64,000 bases of DNA from Cololabis saira (GCF_033807715.1 NC_084592.1:22134501-22198500); one strand, 5' to 3'. Positions 1 through 19,220 are shown, counted from the stretch's first letter. A program made the numbers and translations. The notes: generated by a model from the letters alone, not told the origin.

Positions 1-3000
1 GTCATTCAAGCAATTTGGCTCTTCCTGTCTCAAGATAAGGCCTTAAGAAGTGGCTTTATCCCTGCGCTGGTGGAGCCTGAGGTTAGGCAGCCAACCATCC
101 CTTATTGTTGTCTTTTTTTTTAAGCTCATCTTCTTTCTTCACTCACCTCAACCATGCCATTAGTGAGCAATTGTGAATTTGAGCATTTGAGCAATGTTGT
201 ACAGCCATATATACAGTTATGTGCTTGCTTGGGTAAAAGTGAGAGAGGATGTTATGTGCCCTGTGATTGCAGGTTGGAATGCGTGTTGTTGGTAATCAGC
301 ATGGTCACGGGTCAGCGAGTGCCTTAGTCAGTCGCACGCTTCCTCACCGTCTCTCTCTCCAGGAACCGGGCAGTTTGCCTGAAAGGGGGAGTGGCAAGGT
401 TGACTACATCCTCCAAAGAATTACTGTGCAGCTGTCCATATTGTCCTTCAATATTTAACAAAGCTGGTTAGTTGGCGAGTCAATGTTTGGATGTCACTTT
501 GGTAACAATGGTGTTGCCTGTGTTAATGAATAATCCAACTACTATGGTAGCGGTATTAAGGTGTGTTTCAGTAGCTACATTTGTTTTCCCTTCTTGGAGT
601 GCGTCTCTCTGGACCAAGTCTCCTTTGAGCGGAATAATCAATGTTGGGGATTTATCAGGCAAAAGTCAATGTCAAGTGAGAGTGAGAGTCAGGAACAGTT
701 TAGCGATCTGAACTTCAAACTGGATAATAGGAAGCGAGTTTTGCAGAGAGTGATGTTGCACATTATTAAACCTTCTACATTCTGTTGCATCTATGAAGCT
801 GAATACTGTGGGTGAATTTTCACCTAACATATTCAGGTTTTGCTTTTTAAGGTGGGTGATATTATAGAAAGGTATTGGTGGATGAATGCTTCGCTGTGAA
901 GGAATCAGTGTAAACAGCGTTATCAGCCAGAGTGCAGCAGGAAGTGTCCGTCAACAGCTGAGTGATCAAACCTCGGCTTGATGTCATGCTGGCATTTCCA
1001 GTGCCTGGATGCTATACATAGGATATGGGAAAAGGAAATGCACCAATAAGTGTGTCGTGTGGGCTTTTCTTTTTCTACACATGCCAAGAAAAAAATGAGG
1101 CTGTGGCAGTGGTTGGTCGAAACGGATAAATAGAGAAGTTAGGTCATATTTATCCATTTCAAGGTGTCCTCAGAATTGAGAAATGCAAAGTCCGGACACT
1201 GTCAGACACCTTCATCCGGCAGGTGAACCTCAGCGTTGGTCTTCTACGAGGTAGCTGGGCCTGATGCAGTGGTGGAGAGTCATAATTGCAGTTTTAAATG
1301 TCAAATACATCAAGTTCACACTTGTTTTCTCTCCCCCCCTCCATTTTTTGCTTGAGGAAGTTGAAAGATGAGACAGAACCCAAAATAATGAAGAAAAAAA
1401 ATCCCTGCAGGACATCACCAACACACGTCTCAATTTTACAGCTTGTCTGAGAAAGGCAGAAAAGATGGACATGAAGACAGATAGAAAGAGAGATTAAGGG
1501 AGAAAAAGACAGAGAGAAATGGGAAGAAACACAAGATGTAAGGCCTAACATTCTTTCTCTATTGTGTAAAGTTGTACAGCATGTAGCACATGTCCAGCCT
1601 GCCTTTACCCTGATGTCATCTAACATTTCTGTGACCTCAGCTTGTGTCTTGCCTTACAGTGTTGTGCTAAACAATATGGCAACCAGATGACTAATTCGGA
1701 AAAACTAGTGAACATTGTTGTGGTCTTTTCTTTTTTTTTGTGTGTGGAACCTTTCTCACCATACATGGTCAGAGCGAATTAATGGACGTCTACAGATAAT
1801 AAGAGGGTGGAACAAAAATCCTTGTGTGAGCTTATTTTATATCAGACGTTAAACTCTGTTTTTGTGTGTTTTTTCTACCCTGGGGAACTCCACTTTACAA
1901 CGCCTGCTTAAACAGCAGAGAGTGCCTTTAAATTCAGATGTGCAGGAGGGGGTGCAGATAGGATTTTTGGACCTGGGGGGGGACTGAGCTGTCAGCAAAT
2001 GATTCTATTTTGTGTAAAACATACCTGTTCAACACATGATCAGATTGTTATTGGTCTGGTATGTTAATCACGCTCCAAAGGTTCATGTGCTTTTTTCCAG
2101 TTTTAAAATCCAGTACTGACAAAAGCTTGGTCTATACTCTTGGCTTGTGCTGGTTTTCCTGTAAAAGTATTTCGAGCATTAAAAAACACAGAACACCCCT
2201 AGTACCCACACTAACATGTAGCCAGGGATACTTCCTGTACCATGCTTTCTGGAATGTTAGTTTCTGCTTTTTGAGCACTCGCCTTTGCATAACTTTTGGG
2301 TCAGGTTGATTTGGCTCTGTGTATGTCATTATTATCACGTCACCGTCTCCCTCTGTGTCAACTACGTCAGAACCGAGCACTTCCCCGTTTTAAAAACTGG
2401 GACATCTTGGAACATGGAATTCTAAAAAAAAAATGGACAGTTAATGAAATGAAACGAAAACCCCAACATTTATACTGGTAGATATAATGATAGATTTCAA
2501 TGCCTTTCCGACTTCAAATTTCCACCTTCCGAGTACAGTGAACGCACCATTAGTCGTAGCAGAAACACCATTGCTATCAAATAGATCCGCTGTGCAATGT
2601 TATTAACCGAGAATTACGTGGAAAATGCTGCTGCCATTTCAAGTTTGTGCTGCAATGTAAGTTAGCCTAACTAACAAAACATTAATCCTCACTTTTTCTG
2701 CCTATGTTTGGCGCCTTACATAGGGACCGTGGGTGGGGGGAACGGATAGGGGTCACTATTAATCTGGGGGCCCCACCCCCTCGTCCCCAATGCCATCTGC
2801 GCTCTTGCATTCAATAATAACTTATTAATAAAATGTTTCTTGGTTCAACAATGTTAATAAAGCAGAGGAGTCGGCAAATGAAAATAAACAATTTTAAAGC
2901 ATTACCCTGAGTTCTTGGATGAAGCAGAATTGTTTAACAGAGATCTGGTGATGCTATCAAATGATACCATCTGGCAGATAGACATCCGTCATTTAAAGAC

Positions 3001-4546
3001 ACTCAAAGGCCCTCTTTGCATGTAGAGTGGGGGGGCGGTCTAGTTTTCTGTTGTATCTTTCAGCGTTTTATTTTTCTCTCCAATAACTTTACCTCTGATG
3101 TTTTTTTTCATTGCAAAATGTCTTTCTATGCCAGCCTTTCTTCTCTGGTCATTGTTTAGTCTTTCTATGGTAATTGTTTTGTACATGTTGAAAAAAAAAG
3201 CAGGTAAAGTTTCTCTTTACATGAAGTGAACTGACTGCTTCTGACTACTTACTTGATTTCTGTCATGTGGTTGTGTTGTAAATCTGAGTCCCTCCAACTA
3301 TAAAGACTTCTTTATATATCTAGAACGCGTAGATTCAGTTTTGTTGTAGTAGCACACTTTATTTTTTGAATAAAACAGGACAGTTTTGTTAGCATTACTG
3401 ATCCCTCCATCACAATGGATTAATGTTATCCATGTCACTAGCTGGATGTGGTCAGTGTTTCTAGAGAAGAGATAATACCATCTTACTGACAACAGCTCTG
3501 GTTTTAAAAAGGATCTGCGCCCTGTCAGCTGCACATTATTTAGGTTATACATATCATGAGAATGTAGGAATTAGGTTTAACTATAATACGCATGTAAGAT
3601 GCCCATGATGGTGTGGATGTGTGTGCTCATGTCTGTGAACATGTGGTGTGTGCTCATGTGCTCTCATTAATGCTTGCAATTTGAGCACAGCTGTGTGCAA
3701 GATTTATTTACAAGGTTTATTTATATATAATGTATGTTAAAGGCTTTATAAGAGAGCGTGCGTTCATCTGCAAAATAATTTGGACTGTGTAAATAAAGTG
3801 GAGGGCTTTCATAAAAAAAAACAAAACAAAGACAAGTCAGACTGATATCCTGATATTTATAGTCAATGGATGGATGTTGTGTAGAAATGATGAACGGCAC
3901 TCACGTAGAGTATAAAACGGGAAATGGCTTGTGAGTCATTGTTCTACATTAGGATCAGTGCAGGATGTGTTTTGGAGGCCTGAAACAAAGGATTAAGGAC
4001 TTTTATCTAGTGTGTGCGTGTATGAGTGAGTATGTGTTGTGGAAGAGGCGAGACAATAGATATGCGTGATGTAATCTAGCCTGTCGTTACGCTCAGAATC
4101 AGGCCAGGTGTAGCCAGAGGATGATTATGATTGGGCTTTGTCTTATAGTAAATATTTGAATGCTATAAAATCAGTGTATGTGTTGATTTAATTAACTTCA
4201 CACAAACCATGTTCTGTAACTTTTAGCTAAAACTTTTAATAAAAGGTGTAGCCTATACGCTCCAGCCTTGGGTCTGTTTTATTATTGTTGTTGCTACTTG
4301 TGTGGTCTGGCTGTTTCTTAGCCGTGGATGTTGTTAGTCCCTCGCACTGTTCATTTCATATTTTATCTTTATATCCCCGTTGTATTAAACTGTTGCTTGG
4401 TAACCATCCTGTGCAAAAACAGGCATGTTGGTTAACCTGTGTATGTGTGCACTAAACATTTTGTTTACATTTCTCACTGTGTTCAGTATGCAAATAAACT
4501 GTCACATGGACATACATTTGTAAAAGGAATTATTTGTTGTGTGTGA

Positions 4547-4550
<4 letters not shown>

Positions 4551-4596
<46 letters not shown>
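4551..4596. repeat. (GA)23 microsatellite
   Basis: Uninterrupted GA dinucleotides, 46 bases, just after a GT-rich stretch. Confidence 0.97.
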
Positions 4597-4599
<3 letters not shown>

Positions 4600-4969
4600 C
4601 GGGGCAGGTGTCAGGTGCACTGACAGGTGGCAGCTGGGAAATGGAGGATTTCCTCTTTTTAGCAACGGCTGATTAACTCTCACACCCTGTTCCATTAGTT
4701 CATACACAGACTGATTTCAAAACAGGCCAAGATTTGAGAGATCGACCTACCGATTGCTATCCAGTCGCTCTGGTGACGCCTCATCTTTGTTCTTTGTTCA
4801 TTGACACTCTGGTCAATGAACAAACCCCCTTGATGCTAATCAACACAGTTTGGCGTCAGCATTCATTTGCATTTTTTGTAACGCTTGTTTGTTGCAAATG
4901 CATAAAAGCTAAACATTCTAACTCATTAACTATTAAATGGCATATTGGTGATGGCATTCACAGTGGAAG

Positions 4970-4972
<3 letters not shown>

Positions 4973-5020
<48 letters not shown>

Positions 5021-5054
5021 GATATATATATAGATATATATAGATATATATATA
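4973..5054. repeat. Compound (TC)n-(TA)n-(GATATA)n microsatellite
   Basis: A TC run to about 5003 passes into TA dinucleotides interrupted three times by G, giving a GATATATATA higher-order pattern to 5054. Confidence 0.95.
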
Positions 5055-5936
5055 ATATTGCTTTTGATACGTTGTGACATTGACTTTGTGGAAAACTGAG
5101 ATGAACTCATGGTTTTTGATTTCGTTCCAGTGAGAGTGTAAAGTGAATGACACAGCAATGTTTGTTTTTTTCCTTTCACATCAGTCTTGTCAGAGCAAAG
5201 AATCTCGTATCACAAAGGAAGAAACGGGCAACTTGTCCGTAACAGACGATGGTGCAGGAGTTGGCACCTGATTTGCTAATCTGCTCCGACTATATTGCAG
5301 ATCAATATCATATCCTGGTGGGATATTGTTTACAGAAGGTTTCTGTTCATTTTCTTTATGTCCAGTGTTTCCCAGATCACCCATACAAGCACATGCACAT
5401 GCCTCTTCTTCTCTTCACACATTGACCTCGAGTCAATCAGGTCACTTGACCTCCTGTCAGCTCCTCAGATTAGTAGCTTTTATTATCACACTCCATTAAA
5501 CCTCCATGAACGGTTGAGACGGGCAAGAATTCAACGGCCCAGCTGCCCCTTCTGTAGTCTAATCTACTGGTTTCCATCAACACTGATGTAAACATACACA
5601 TGTATACAAACAAGGTCATAGTTTCTGCTTTTATCTAATAGTAACGGTAAGCATCTGTGTGTCCAATTTCAAGTAGTTATAAAACGTATATTTATATTTA
5701 TACAGGGATGTTTTAGTCTAGATGATTACTTAAAGCTCTTTGACACTTCAAGCCACTTTCACTCAAAGTGAAAGTGTGGTGAAAGTGCACATCTAAATCA
5801 AGCTATTGGCAACAATCTAACTAAGGATTAAACTGGAGTTTCAGAGAAATCCAAGTTTACACGCGCAAGAAGACAATCGATTATTGAGGGAGGTGCGTTC
5901 GACTCTGCGATGCTAGGTGGCGCCACACGTACACGT

Positions 5937-6627
5937 TAGTGTTGTCCCGATCGATCGGGCGGCCGATCGATCGGGCCCGATCACGGCATTTTCAAAACAT
6001 CGGTATCGGCCAAAAAAGTATCGGGACATATCTAGTTATTATTCATGTTTTTTTTGTTTTTTTTTGGCTCTAGTGGCCCTTTATTGAGATGCAGACTGGA
6101 AAGGGGTAGAGAGAGAACGGGGAAGACACGCAGCAAAGGTGCGCGGGCTGGATTCGAACCCGCGACCGCTGCAGGAGGAGGACTGTAGCCTCAGTATATG
6201 AGCCGCCGCTTAACCCACTGCGCCACCGAGCGGCCCTTATTATTCATGTTTTTAATATATATTAAATCGTTTTATATATCGTTGCATTTAACGTCACTTC
6301 CGGACATGTTTGAATTGTGAAATTTTATATATGTTCATGTTGTTAAGCTGTTGCTATTCATTTCATGCCATTCAGAATGTTGCACTAAGGTTAAGCCAAA
6401 AAGTATTTTAATTTGTGTTTGTGAGTTTGACTGGATGTCATTCAACTACCTCTTTTGAAGTTTAATGTATTTATTTTTGTTATTGCACTATTCTGCATTT
6501 TTTGTTTTAGTTTACAATTTCATGTTTTTACATTTTGTGGCACCAGTGCTGATAAGCTTTGTTGAAATATATGTCCATGTTGTTCTCCAATGGACAATAA
6601 AAGAAACTTGGGATAATCATAGCACTA
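5937..6627. mobile_element. Probable hAT-like non-autonomous element, interrupted by a SINE
   Basis: The left end tagtgttgtcccgatc and the following self-complementary GATCGATCGGG blocks (5945-5985), then atcggtatcggcc, resemble ends of fish hAT elements. The proposed right end, reverse-complemented, begins TAGTGCTATGATTATCCC and matches only at the first few bases. I found no 8-bp target duplication, so the outer limits are uncertain. Confidence 0.35.
6053..6236 (-). mobile_element. tRNA-derived SINE with 17-bp target site duplications
   Basis: Read on the minus strand, the head has a box A (TGGCGCAGTGG) and a box B (GGTTCGAATCC) of an RNA polymerase III promoter. A body ending AATAAAGGGCCACTAGAGCC and an A-rich tail (T run at 6053-6066 on the plus strand) follow. 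The same 17 bases, ttattattcatgttttt, lie at 6036-6052 and 6237-6253, the expected duplication from LINE-driven insertion. This is a retroposon head, not a functional tRNA gene: no intact cloverleaf or gene-like end is seen. Confidence 0.88.
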
Positions 6628-6866
6628 ACAGCTCGATTTCAAGGGCTTCTGTTCGGTTCGACTACAGCCCGGGTAAGGTGTATACATGGCTTTTAAAAAT
6701 TCGATTATGGTTGGATTAAGGAAACGATTCGACTTTCTGTTATACAAACGTACTGGGTGTGGGACAATGTGGAGTTCATTGCCTTGTTCAGGGGCACTCC
6801 AGCATGTGGAAGGTGAAGCCAGGATTTTAAACACAGACTCTGACTGACAGTGTGTAGATTCTTCAA

Positions 6867-7549
6867 TGACTGCGTTTACATGCAGTCAATAACCCTTTTA
6901 AAACCCGAATATTAGCAATAACCCGGTTTTGCATGGCCATGTAAACACCAATAACCCCTTTGAATAACCTGAATTTGCTCATTCGGGTTTTTAAAAACGG
7001 GTTTTTAAAAACCCGAATATGACCCTTGGGTTACTCCTTTTAAAACCCAAATATTCCGAGTGACGCCTAACGGAATATCCCGATCAAACGGAACATGAAT
7101 TTGTTTTCTTGTGTTCTTTTCACAAGGAATCTTGGTCTTTTGAGTCCAGGACGTACTTATAAACATGGAGAAACGCAAGACCACGCCACACTTTTGGAGT
7201 GAGGAGGAGACTAATCATTTTATAAATGTAATGAAGGATATGAATATTTTGGCATTTGTGGACGGTAGAAAGTACCAGGATAGCCAGATTTACAAGAAGG
7301 TGAGCGAAAAGTTGCGCGAAGCAGCATTTGTTTTGAATTTGGATACAGGAAGAAGAAGCGGAAATTACGGGAATTGCGTCATGACGTTCTCCGCGCGTCG
7401 CTGGTTCGATCGAGATATCGCAAATTATTAATTAACATGTATACAGGGATAACCCTGTTTGCTCACGCATGTAAACTGAATATTCCGAATGTTTCAGTAA
7501 CCGGAATATTAGCAATAACCCACATTTTGACTGCATGTAAACGTAGTCA
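6867..7549. mobile_element. Harbinger-like (PIF/Harbinger) element, internally deleted
   Basis: The ends are inverted repeats of about 23 bases: TGACTGCGTTTACATGCAG at the left and, reverse-complemented, TGACTACGTTTACATGCAG at the right, one mismatch in the shared part. The element carries a short Myb/SANT-like ORF, typical of the second protein of Harbinger elements, and no transposase. A block AATATTAGCAATAACCC occurs at both ends in the same, not inverted, orientation. No clear 3-bp target duplication was found. Confidence 0.75.
7165..7431 (+). pseudogene. Truncated Myb/SANT-like DNA-binding protein of the Harbinger-like element
   Basis: An 88-residue ORF starts MEKRKTTPHFWSEEETNHFI. The spaced Trp and acidic residues and the later KIYKKVSEKLR-like helix (residues about 10-60) fit the Myb/SANT-like domain that Harbinger elements encode beside their transposase. 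After residue 60 the similarity stops: the tail (GRRSGNYGNCVMTFSARR) looks like sequence joined by an internal deletion. Full Harbinger Myb-like proteins are usually over 200 residues. It is bounded by the element's inverted repeats and is probably not a host gene. DNA-binding activity is inferred from the family only. Confidence 0.6.
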
Positions 7550-14327
<6,778 letters not shown>

Positions 14328-15975
14328 TCTCTCCAAAGAGCTTAATGGCTAAGCTTGTGTCAAGCCAGTGAAACATGGGCTTTCATATGGTAATAACCAG
14401 GCAAAGAAGAGGACAATAAATAGCTTCACGTCCTCCGAGACCTAACAGAAAAGTGAGCAAAAACACGGAGCCCAAAGCTTCACTTGGGACAGTATCCTAC
14501 TCGTGTCACACACAACCAGGGGTGCAGGGTTTCTCTCCATCAAGGTGCATGCTGGAACTGCCGCAAGCTTCCTCTGCAAAGTAGGTGAAACTGAACGGAA
14601 ATGCTCTAACTTGATCGCCCACTTTGGGAGGCTCAAAGGAACTTTAATGAACTTTCAAAATTGATATATCAAGAATAAGTTGACTAACAAAGAAAAGGTA
14701 TTGTATTGGTTTGTAAAAGCATTTATTTTCAGGACTCTGTTAGGTATATCTCGAAATCATGCTGCAGTTTCAGTGTCCTCACCAACTTATTCGTTTGTGC
14801 AATTAAAAGTAATATTTTTTTTGTGAAAACGTAAATGAAGACTCACCTGCTAGACTGTTTTCTTTCATGAGAAGTTGTTTGAAGTGTCAATTTATTTTGT
14901 ACCATTCCTTCTCTCTGAGCCGATCACTGTCGCCCAACTTTTTCTGAAACAACTCCTCCAGCATGGATGTCGTAGCCAGGCGACAGGGGTGTCGTACAGC
15001 TCAAGAGTAATCTGTAAGCTGTCAGCACTTTTGGATGTGATTTATAAGTATTGGGGACGTAAAACATCAGTGAGCGTGGTAGGGACGTAAGGTTAGAGCA
15101 GAACATGTCTAGTACTGTAGTTCAACCATTTCAGTCTAGCTGAGGGCTCTGAAGACGTAGTCTTATTTCAGGGTAAACTTGAAGCTGAGGCTGGTCACGC
15201 TTGTCTCACAGATGTCTCGGTTCACAAATCGCACACATTGAGACACACATGCCAGAAAACAGGCAACACGCATGCACACAATGAGACAATCTGGTTTTAT
15301 ACTCTCTCATATTTTGTCGTCATTTGTAATACACTGCAGTAACAACTTAAAGGTAATGAAAAAATTGCTCCATACTCTGAATCCCTCATGTGGGCTTCAA
15401 AGCTCTTTGTTGTGCAGTGTGACGTCCGATTGGACAATCTCTGCTGCTGTCCATGCAGGTTCGTCTGGCTGGGAGCCAGAATAACAGCACATGGCTCAGT
15501 TCCTTTGCAGCTCAGTCCAGCCTGTGTGTCGTATGTGCAAATGGAGCTTCGTATAATACTTTTGGACTGGCTCCAGCTCTGCGTGTCCATATCTCATGAA
15601 TGCTAGCATATTTAGGTACATGTGAGGACGCAGTACAGTTAATGCCCAACGTTTGTATTACAGGCCTAATGTGACGCTTTGCTCCAAGAGTACATGTACA
15701 TGTTTGTCCGTTCATTTGCGTTTGTGGGATTCTTCTTCGGTGTGGCATCCTGTTTCTTTGTGAGGACTGGTGTAGGCAATGTGTGTGTGCATTTCCTTTG
15801 AAGTGTATGCGTATAGTGTCAGTGTTTATTTGTGACTGTTAATTATGGCCACCCCTCATGTCTGCTCTGCAAATCAGTGCACAGCTGCAGGGCCCCATGC
15901 GTAAAGCAGTGCTGCATCTAATGTCTTATTATTCACGCTGTCTGTCTGCTTACCAGCCATACAGAGCCCGGGGGA

Positions 15976-16016
15976 GTGTGTGTGCGTGTGTGTGTGTGTG
16001 CGTGCGTGCGCGCGCG
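15976..16016. repeat. Imperfect GT/GC microsatellite
   Basis: Alternating purine-pyrimidine run, GTGTGTGTGC through GCGCGCG. Confidence 0.9.
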
Positions 16017-16147
16017 TTACGTATTAACAAAGTAGTAATGAAGGGTTAGTTGAGTCTCCTAATTCGTTGGCACTACTTAATTAAAAGCGATATGATGGTG
16101 TGATTGGAGCCATCGATGGAGTGACACTGAGACACCCTGGCGCTTTA

Positions 16148-16204
16148 GTGTGTGTGTGTGTGTGGGTGTGTGTGTGTGTGTGTGTGTGTGTGGGGGGGGG
16201 GGGG
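16148..16204. repeat. (GT)n tract with terminal G13 run
   Basis: GT dinucleotides with one GGG interruption, ending in 13 consecutive G. Confidence 0.93.
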
Positions 16205-16700
16205 TTTAACACGTGCATTCAGTGAAAGGAAGAGGAAGTCATTACCTTTTAATCATGTCCTCTGTTATTCCCCATTTTTCCTCTTTTCTCCTTCCTCATC
16301 TCCGCCTTTTGTATCAAAATTCTCCCCGAAGCCTCCAACCAGTTAGTCCCTCCTCCCTAAAATTTTACAGCTGCCTCTCGGTTTTAATATCCTTGTCATT
16401 TTCAGTCAATCCATCTTTTCACCAACACTCACCCTTTTTTGTTTCCAAGCCTGACTGCCTTTAATCTTCTATCAGCATATGTGTCACATAAATGATCTTC
16501 TACTGTGCATTTATATCGTACAAATAAAAGAAGCATGTCCCGCCGCCTTAAGCTTGCAAGAATCTTTTGGTTTATATAAAAGATGTGGCACTTCTATGTG
16601 CAGGAGGAAGCCACTTTCGGTATGTGACTTAAATGGTTTTGCTTTCCAATGTTGGACTGGTGTAAACTCTTGTGCTCAAACTGAAGAAAGCATTAGCATC

Positions 16701-17943
16701 TGGGTCAAAGACGTATAAGGCCTTTGAGTAGCCCATTTTTAAAATACTTAAAATAAAGATATTTTTGGCCATTTTCCAAACATTTGAAATGTAGTGTACA
16801 CATACATGTATGTGAAAACTTCAAACAAAGGTATTTTAGTGTTTTTAAACCTTTAAACCGTCATTTGGGGCGACCATTTATCTCAAAATTAATAGATTTC
16901 CATAACAAAATTTATATTTTAATAAGTATCAGTAATTAAATTAACTGTTCAAGAAAGATAGACACATTTTTCCTTTCATTTTTTGAAAACCATTTTTAAA
17001 TACATTCTATCCATAATGGCAGTGTCACCCTCTTACTTACTCTAAAATTCATAAAACTGATTTAAAATGTGTACAAGGTGTATCCACTTATGCATGCTAT
17101 ACCAATAATTTATATTTGAACCAAAACTGATAGACATTCAATTTTGAATGTGATACAGAATTGCCATTTGTTGGTTACCCCACATGACAGGTGGTCACCC
17201 CACATGATGCTTTCAAGTTTAATCAAATATAACAGGCTAACAGTTAGCTATATGATCTAAGCTAGCTACTTCTCACCACATATCACTAACAAATTTACCT
17301 TCAAAATATAGATTTGCAAATAAAACAAATTATTTACAGTTTTAGGGTGGTCACCCCACATGATATCAAAATGTGACGTATACACTGCAGCTGTTAGAAA
17401 GAGGATTTATTTGTAAAGGAGAGAGAGACTACTGACCTGCAGGTTGTCTCTCTGGGACCCTCATAGAGTAACTGGCTGATGCAACATCCTCTTTGAGATG
17501 ATTGTCAATATAAAAGTCCCTCAATTGTATTTTTTTCATGGTCACCCCAGATGATAATTCAGACAATGAACATATTCGGACAAGATTAGTTTGTGTATTA
17601 TGATTGAAATGTGTGTACAAATGTTCCATAACTTTGTCAATAAATCTAAAACAAGTTTGAAAGTATGCCCAATGGGGCAAGCATTATTTTTCAATTGTTT
17701 TAATGTGATTTAAAACCAGTTGTCCAAACAGAAGTCAAGGCCGGACGGTCACCCCACATGATGTTTTCACACTTCAGATGTCAGAAAATGACCAAAAACC
17801 AACATGTTTAAATAAAATAAGAGTGGGCACATGTAGAAGGAACGTATTAGACATACATGTTATATTTTTTATTCATTTTTATGTTTATTATTAGGTAAAA
17901 AGTTCCATCGGACAGAAAAAGTAAGCGTCACGTCTTTGACCCA
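16701..17943. mobile_element. Unclassified TIR-bounded element with five internal copies of a 16-bp motif
   Basis: TGGGTCAAAGACGT at 16701-16714 is the exact inverted complement of ACGTCTTTGACCCA at 17930-17943, enclosing 1243 AT-rich bases. Inside, GGTCACCCCACATGAT or a close variant occurs at 17173-17188, 17193-17208, 17349-17364, 17540-17555 and 17747-17762, always on the plus strand. No ORF of note lies inside. I do not recognise the family and saw no convincing target duplication, so mobile origin is inferred from the terminal repeats. Confidence 0.6.
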
Positions 17944-19220
17944 TCTGTATATTTTTATCAGTCCTAAACCGTGATTGCATTTTTGTTTCTATTTTGTTTC
18001 ACCGATTGCAGTGGTCATGGGTCTGGGATGCCAGATTTTGCTAAGCGCTACTTTACTCGCACCTCTTCCCATTCAGCAAAATACCAGTAATTGCATGTGA
18101 CAACTCCAGTGGCACTTCAAACCAGCTGTAAAAGCCATTTTTAGCACGCACTTTGGACTTAACTTTTCCTGTGTATTACAAACGTAACACAAATATGTAA
18201 CTTATTGCAAAGGTGTTCTACAGTAATATTAACCAAGCAAACCAGCTGTCTTTTTATTATATTAGTTTTTGGATAATCAAAGACCACATTTTGTCAATGA
18301 ACAAAATGCAAAAACATGTATTTTATGTAATTTCCCAGAAATTATGAGTGTTTTTGTCATCTGACCAAGAATCCTTCACCTAAAAATATTACATTTAACT
18401 TCTAGCACGCTGAGACAAAATGTGAACACATTTTTTTTAAATCAAATGAAAGTCTAAAGTTTCAGAAAAGTAAAACAGTTTGCTCCAACCTTTTTCCAAG
18501 AGGTGATTACACAGCTCTGTTTTCTCAAGTTAAACCCACTAGTCTGAAGTGAGATACAGTTCATCTGAGTCTGAGGAAACCCACAGGATGATCCGCTGTT
18601 CGCCGAAAGGTTTGGGTGGATTCATTAGAGTGTGCTCTCCCAAGCATTAATTAATGTAATCATATGCAGGTTTTCATTGAAACTCAATGCCAAAGGGCTA
18701 ATTGGCTGCATATTTCTAAAATGAAATACTAACGCATATCCACCCATGCTCGTGCAGACACAGTAGCACTAGTAGACGTGCACATGCACAATAGAGACTG
18801 AGAAACCCTGTGAGACTCCTGTAGTACTCCATCTCCAGCTGATCCAAATACAGGGCTGGATTTTCCTCCACATCAAAGTTAGTCTAATCTTCCCTCGGTG
18901 CAGCTTCACCTGAAATACAGATTACATTTTTGATAAGCTGCTCTTTGGATTGAAAGTGGTGTAGAATTACAACTATCTTGTAAGACATGATCATTGTTAT
19001 CCCTTGTTCACACATGAATTACTTTTCTTTTTTGATTTTTTTTTTTTTCCAGCTGTCACCTTTGTAGAAGTAAGCTTTTAATACTGCAGCTACACAGCTG
19101 GTTTGCTTTTGGGGTTCTCAATTCAGGGCGAAACAAGGTATTTACGCTTTGAAAGCGTGAATTTGAACATGTCATTACAGGCTGAAAACCCTCTTCAGAG
19201 TTTGTTGTACAGTGTATTTG

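Larger units (their letters stand above)
1..5936. other. Intron-like or 5' flanking DNA upstream of the first visible dip2a exon
   Basis: No open frame resembles a known protein, and no DIP2 exon 1 with a downstream-compatible donor was seen. The stretch holds a GA tract, a TC/TA tract and two short hairpins, listed separately. It is most simply read as dip2a intron 1. Confidence 0.5.

Noticed and set aside
6120..6236. Possible tRNA gene on the minus strand
   Set aside because: Box A and box B are good, but it is joined to a SINE body with a tail and target duplications, so it is a retroposon.
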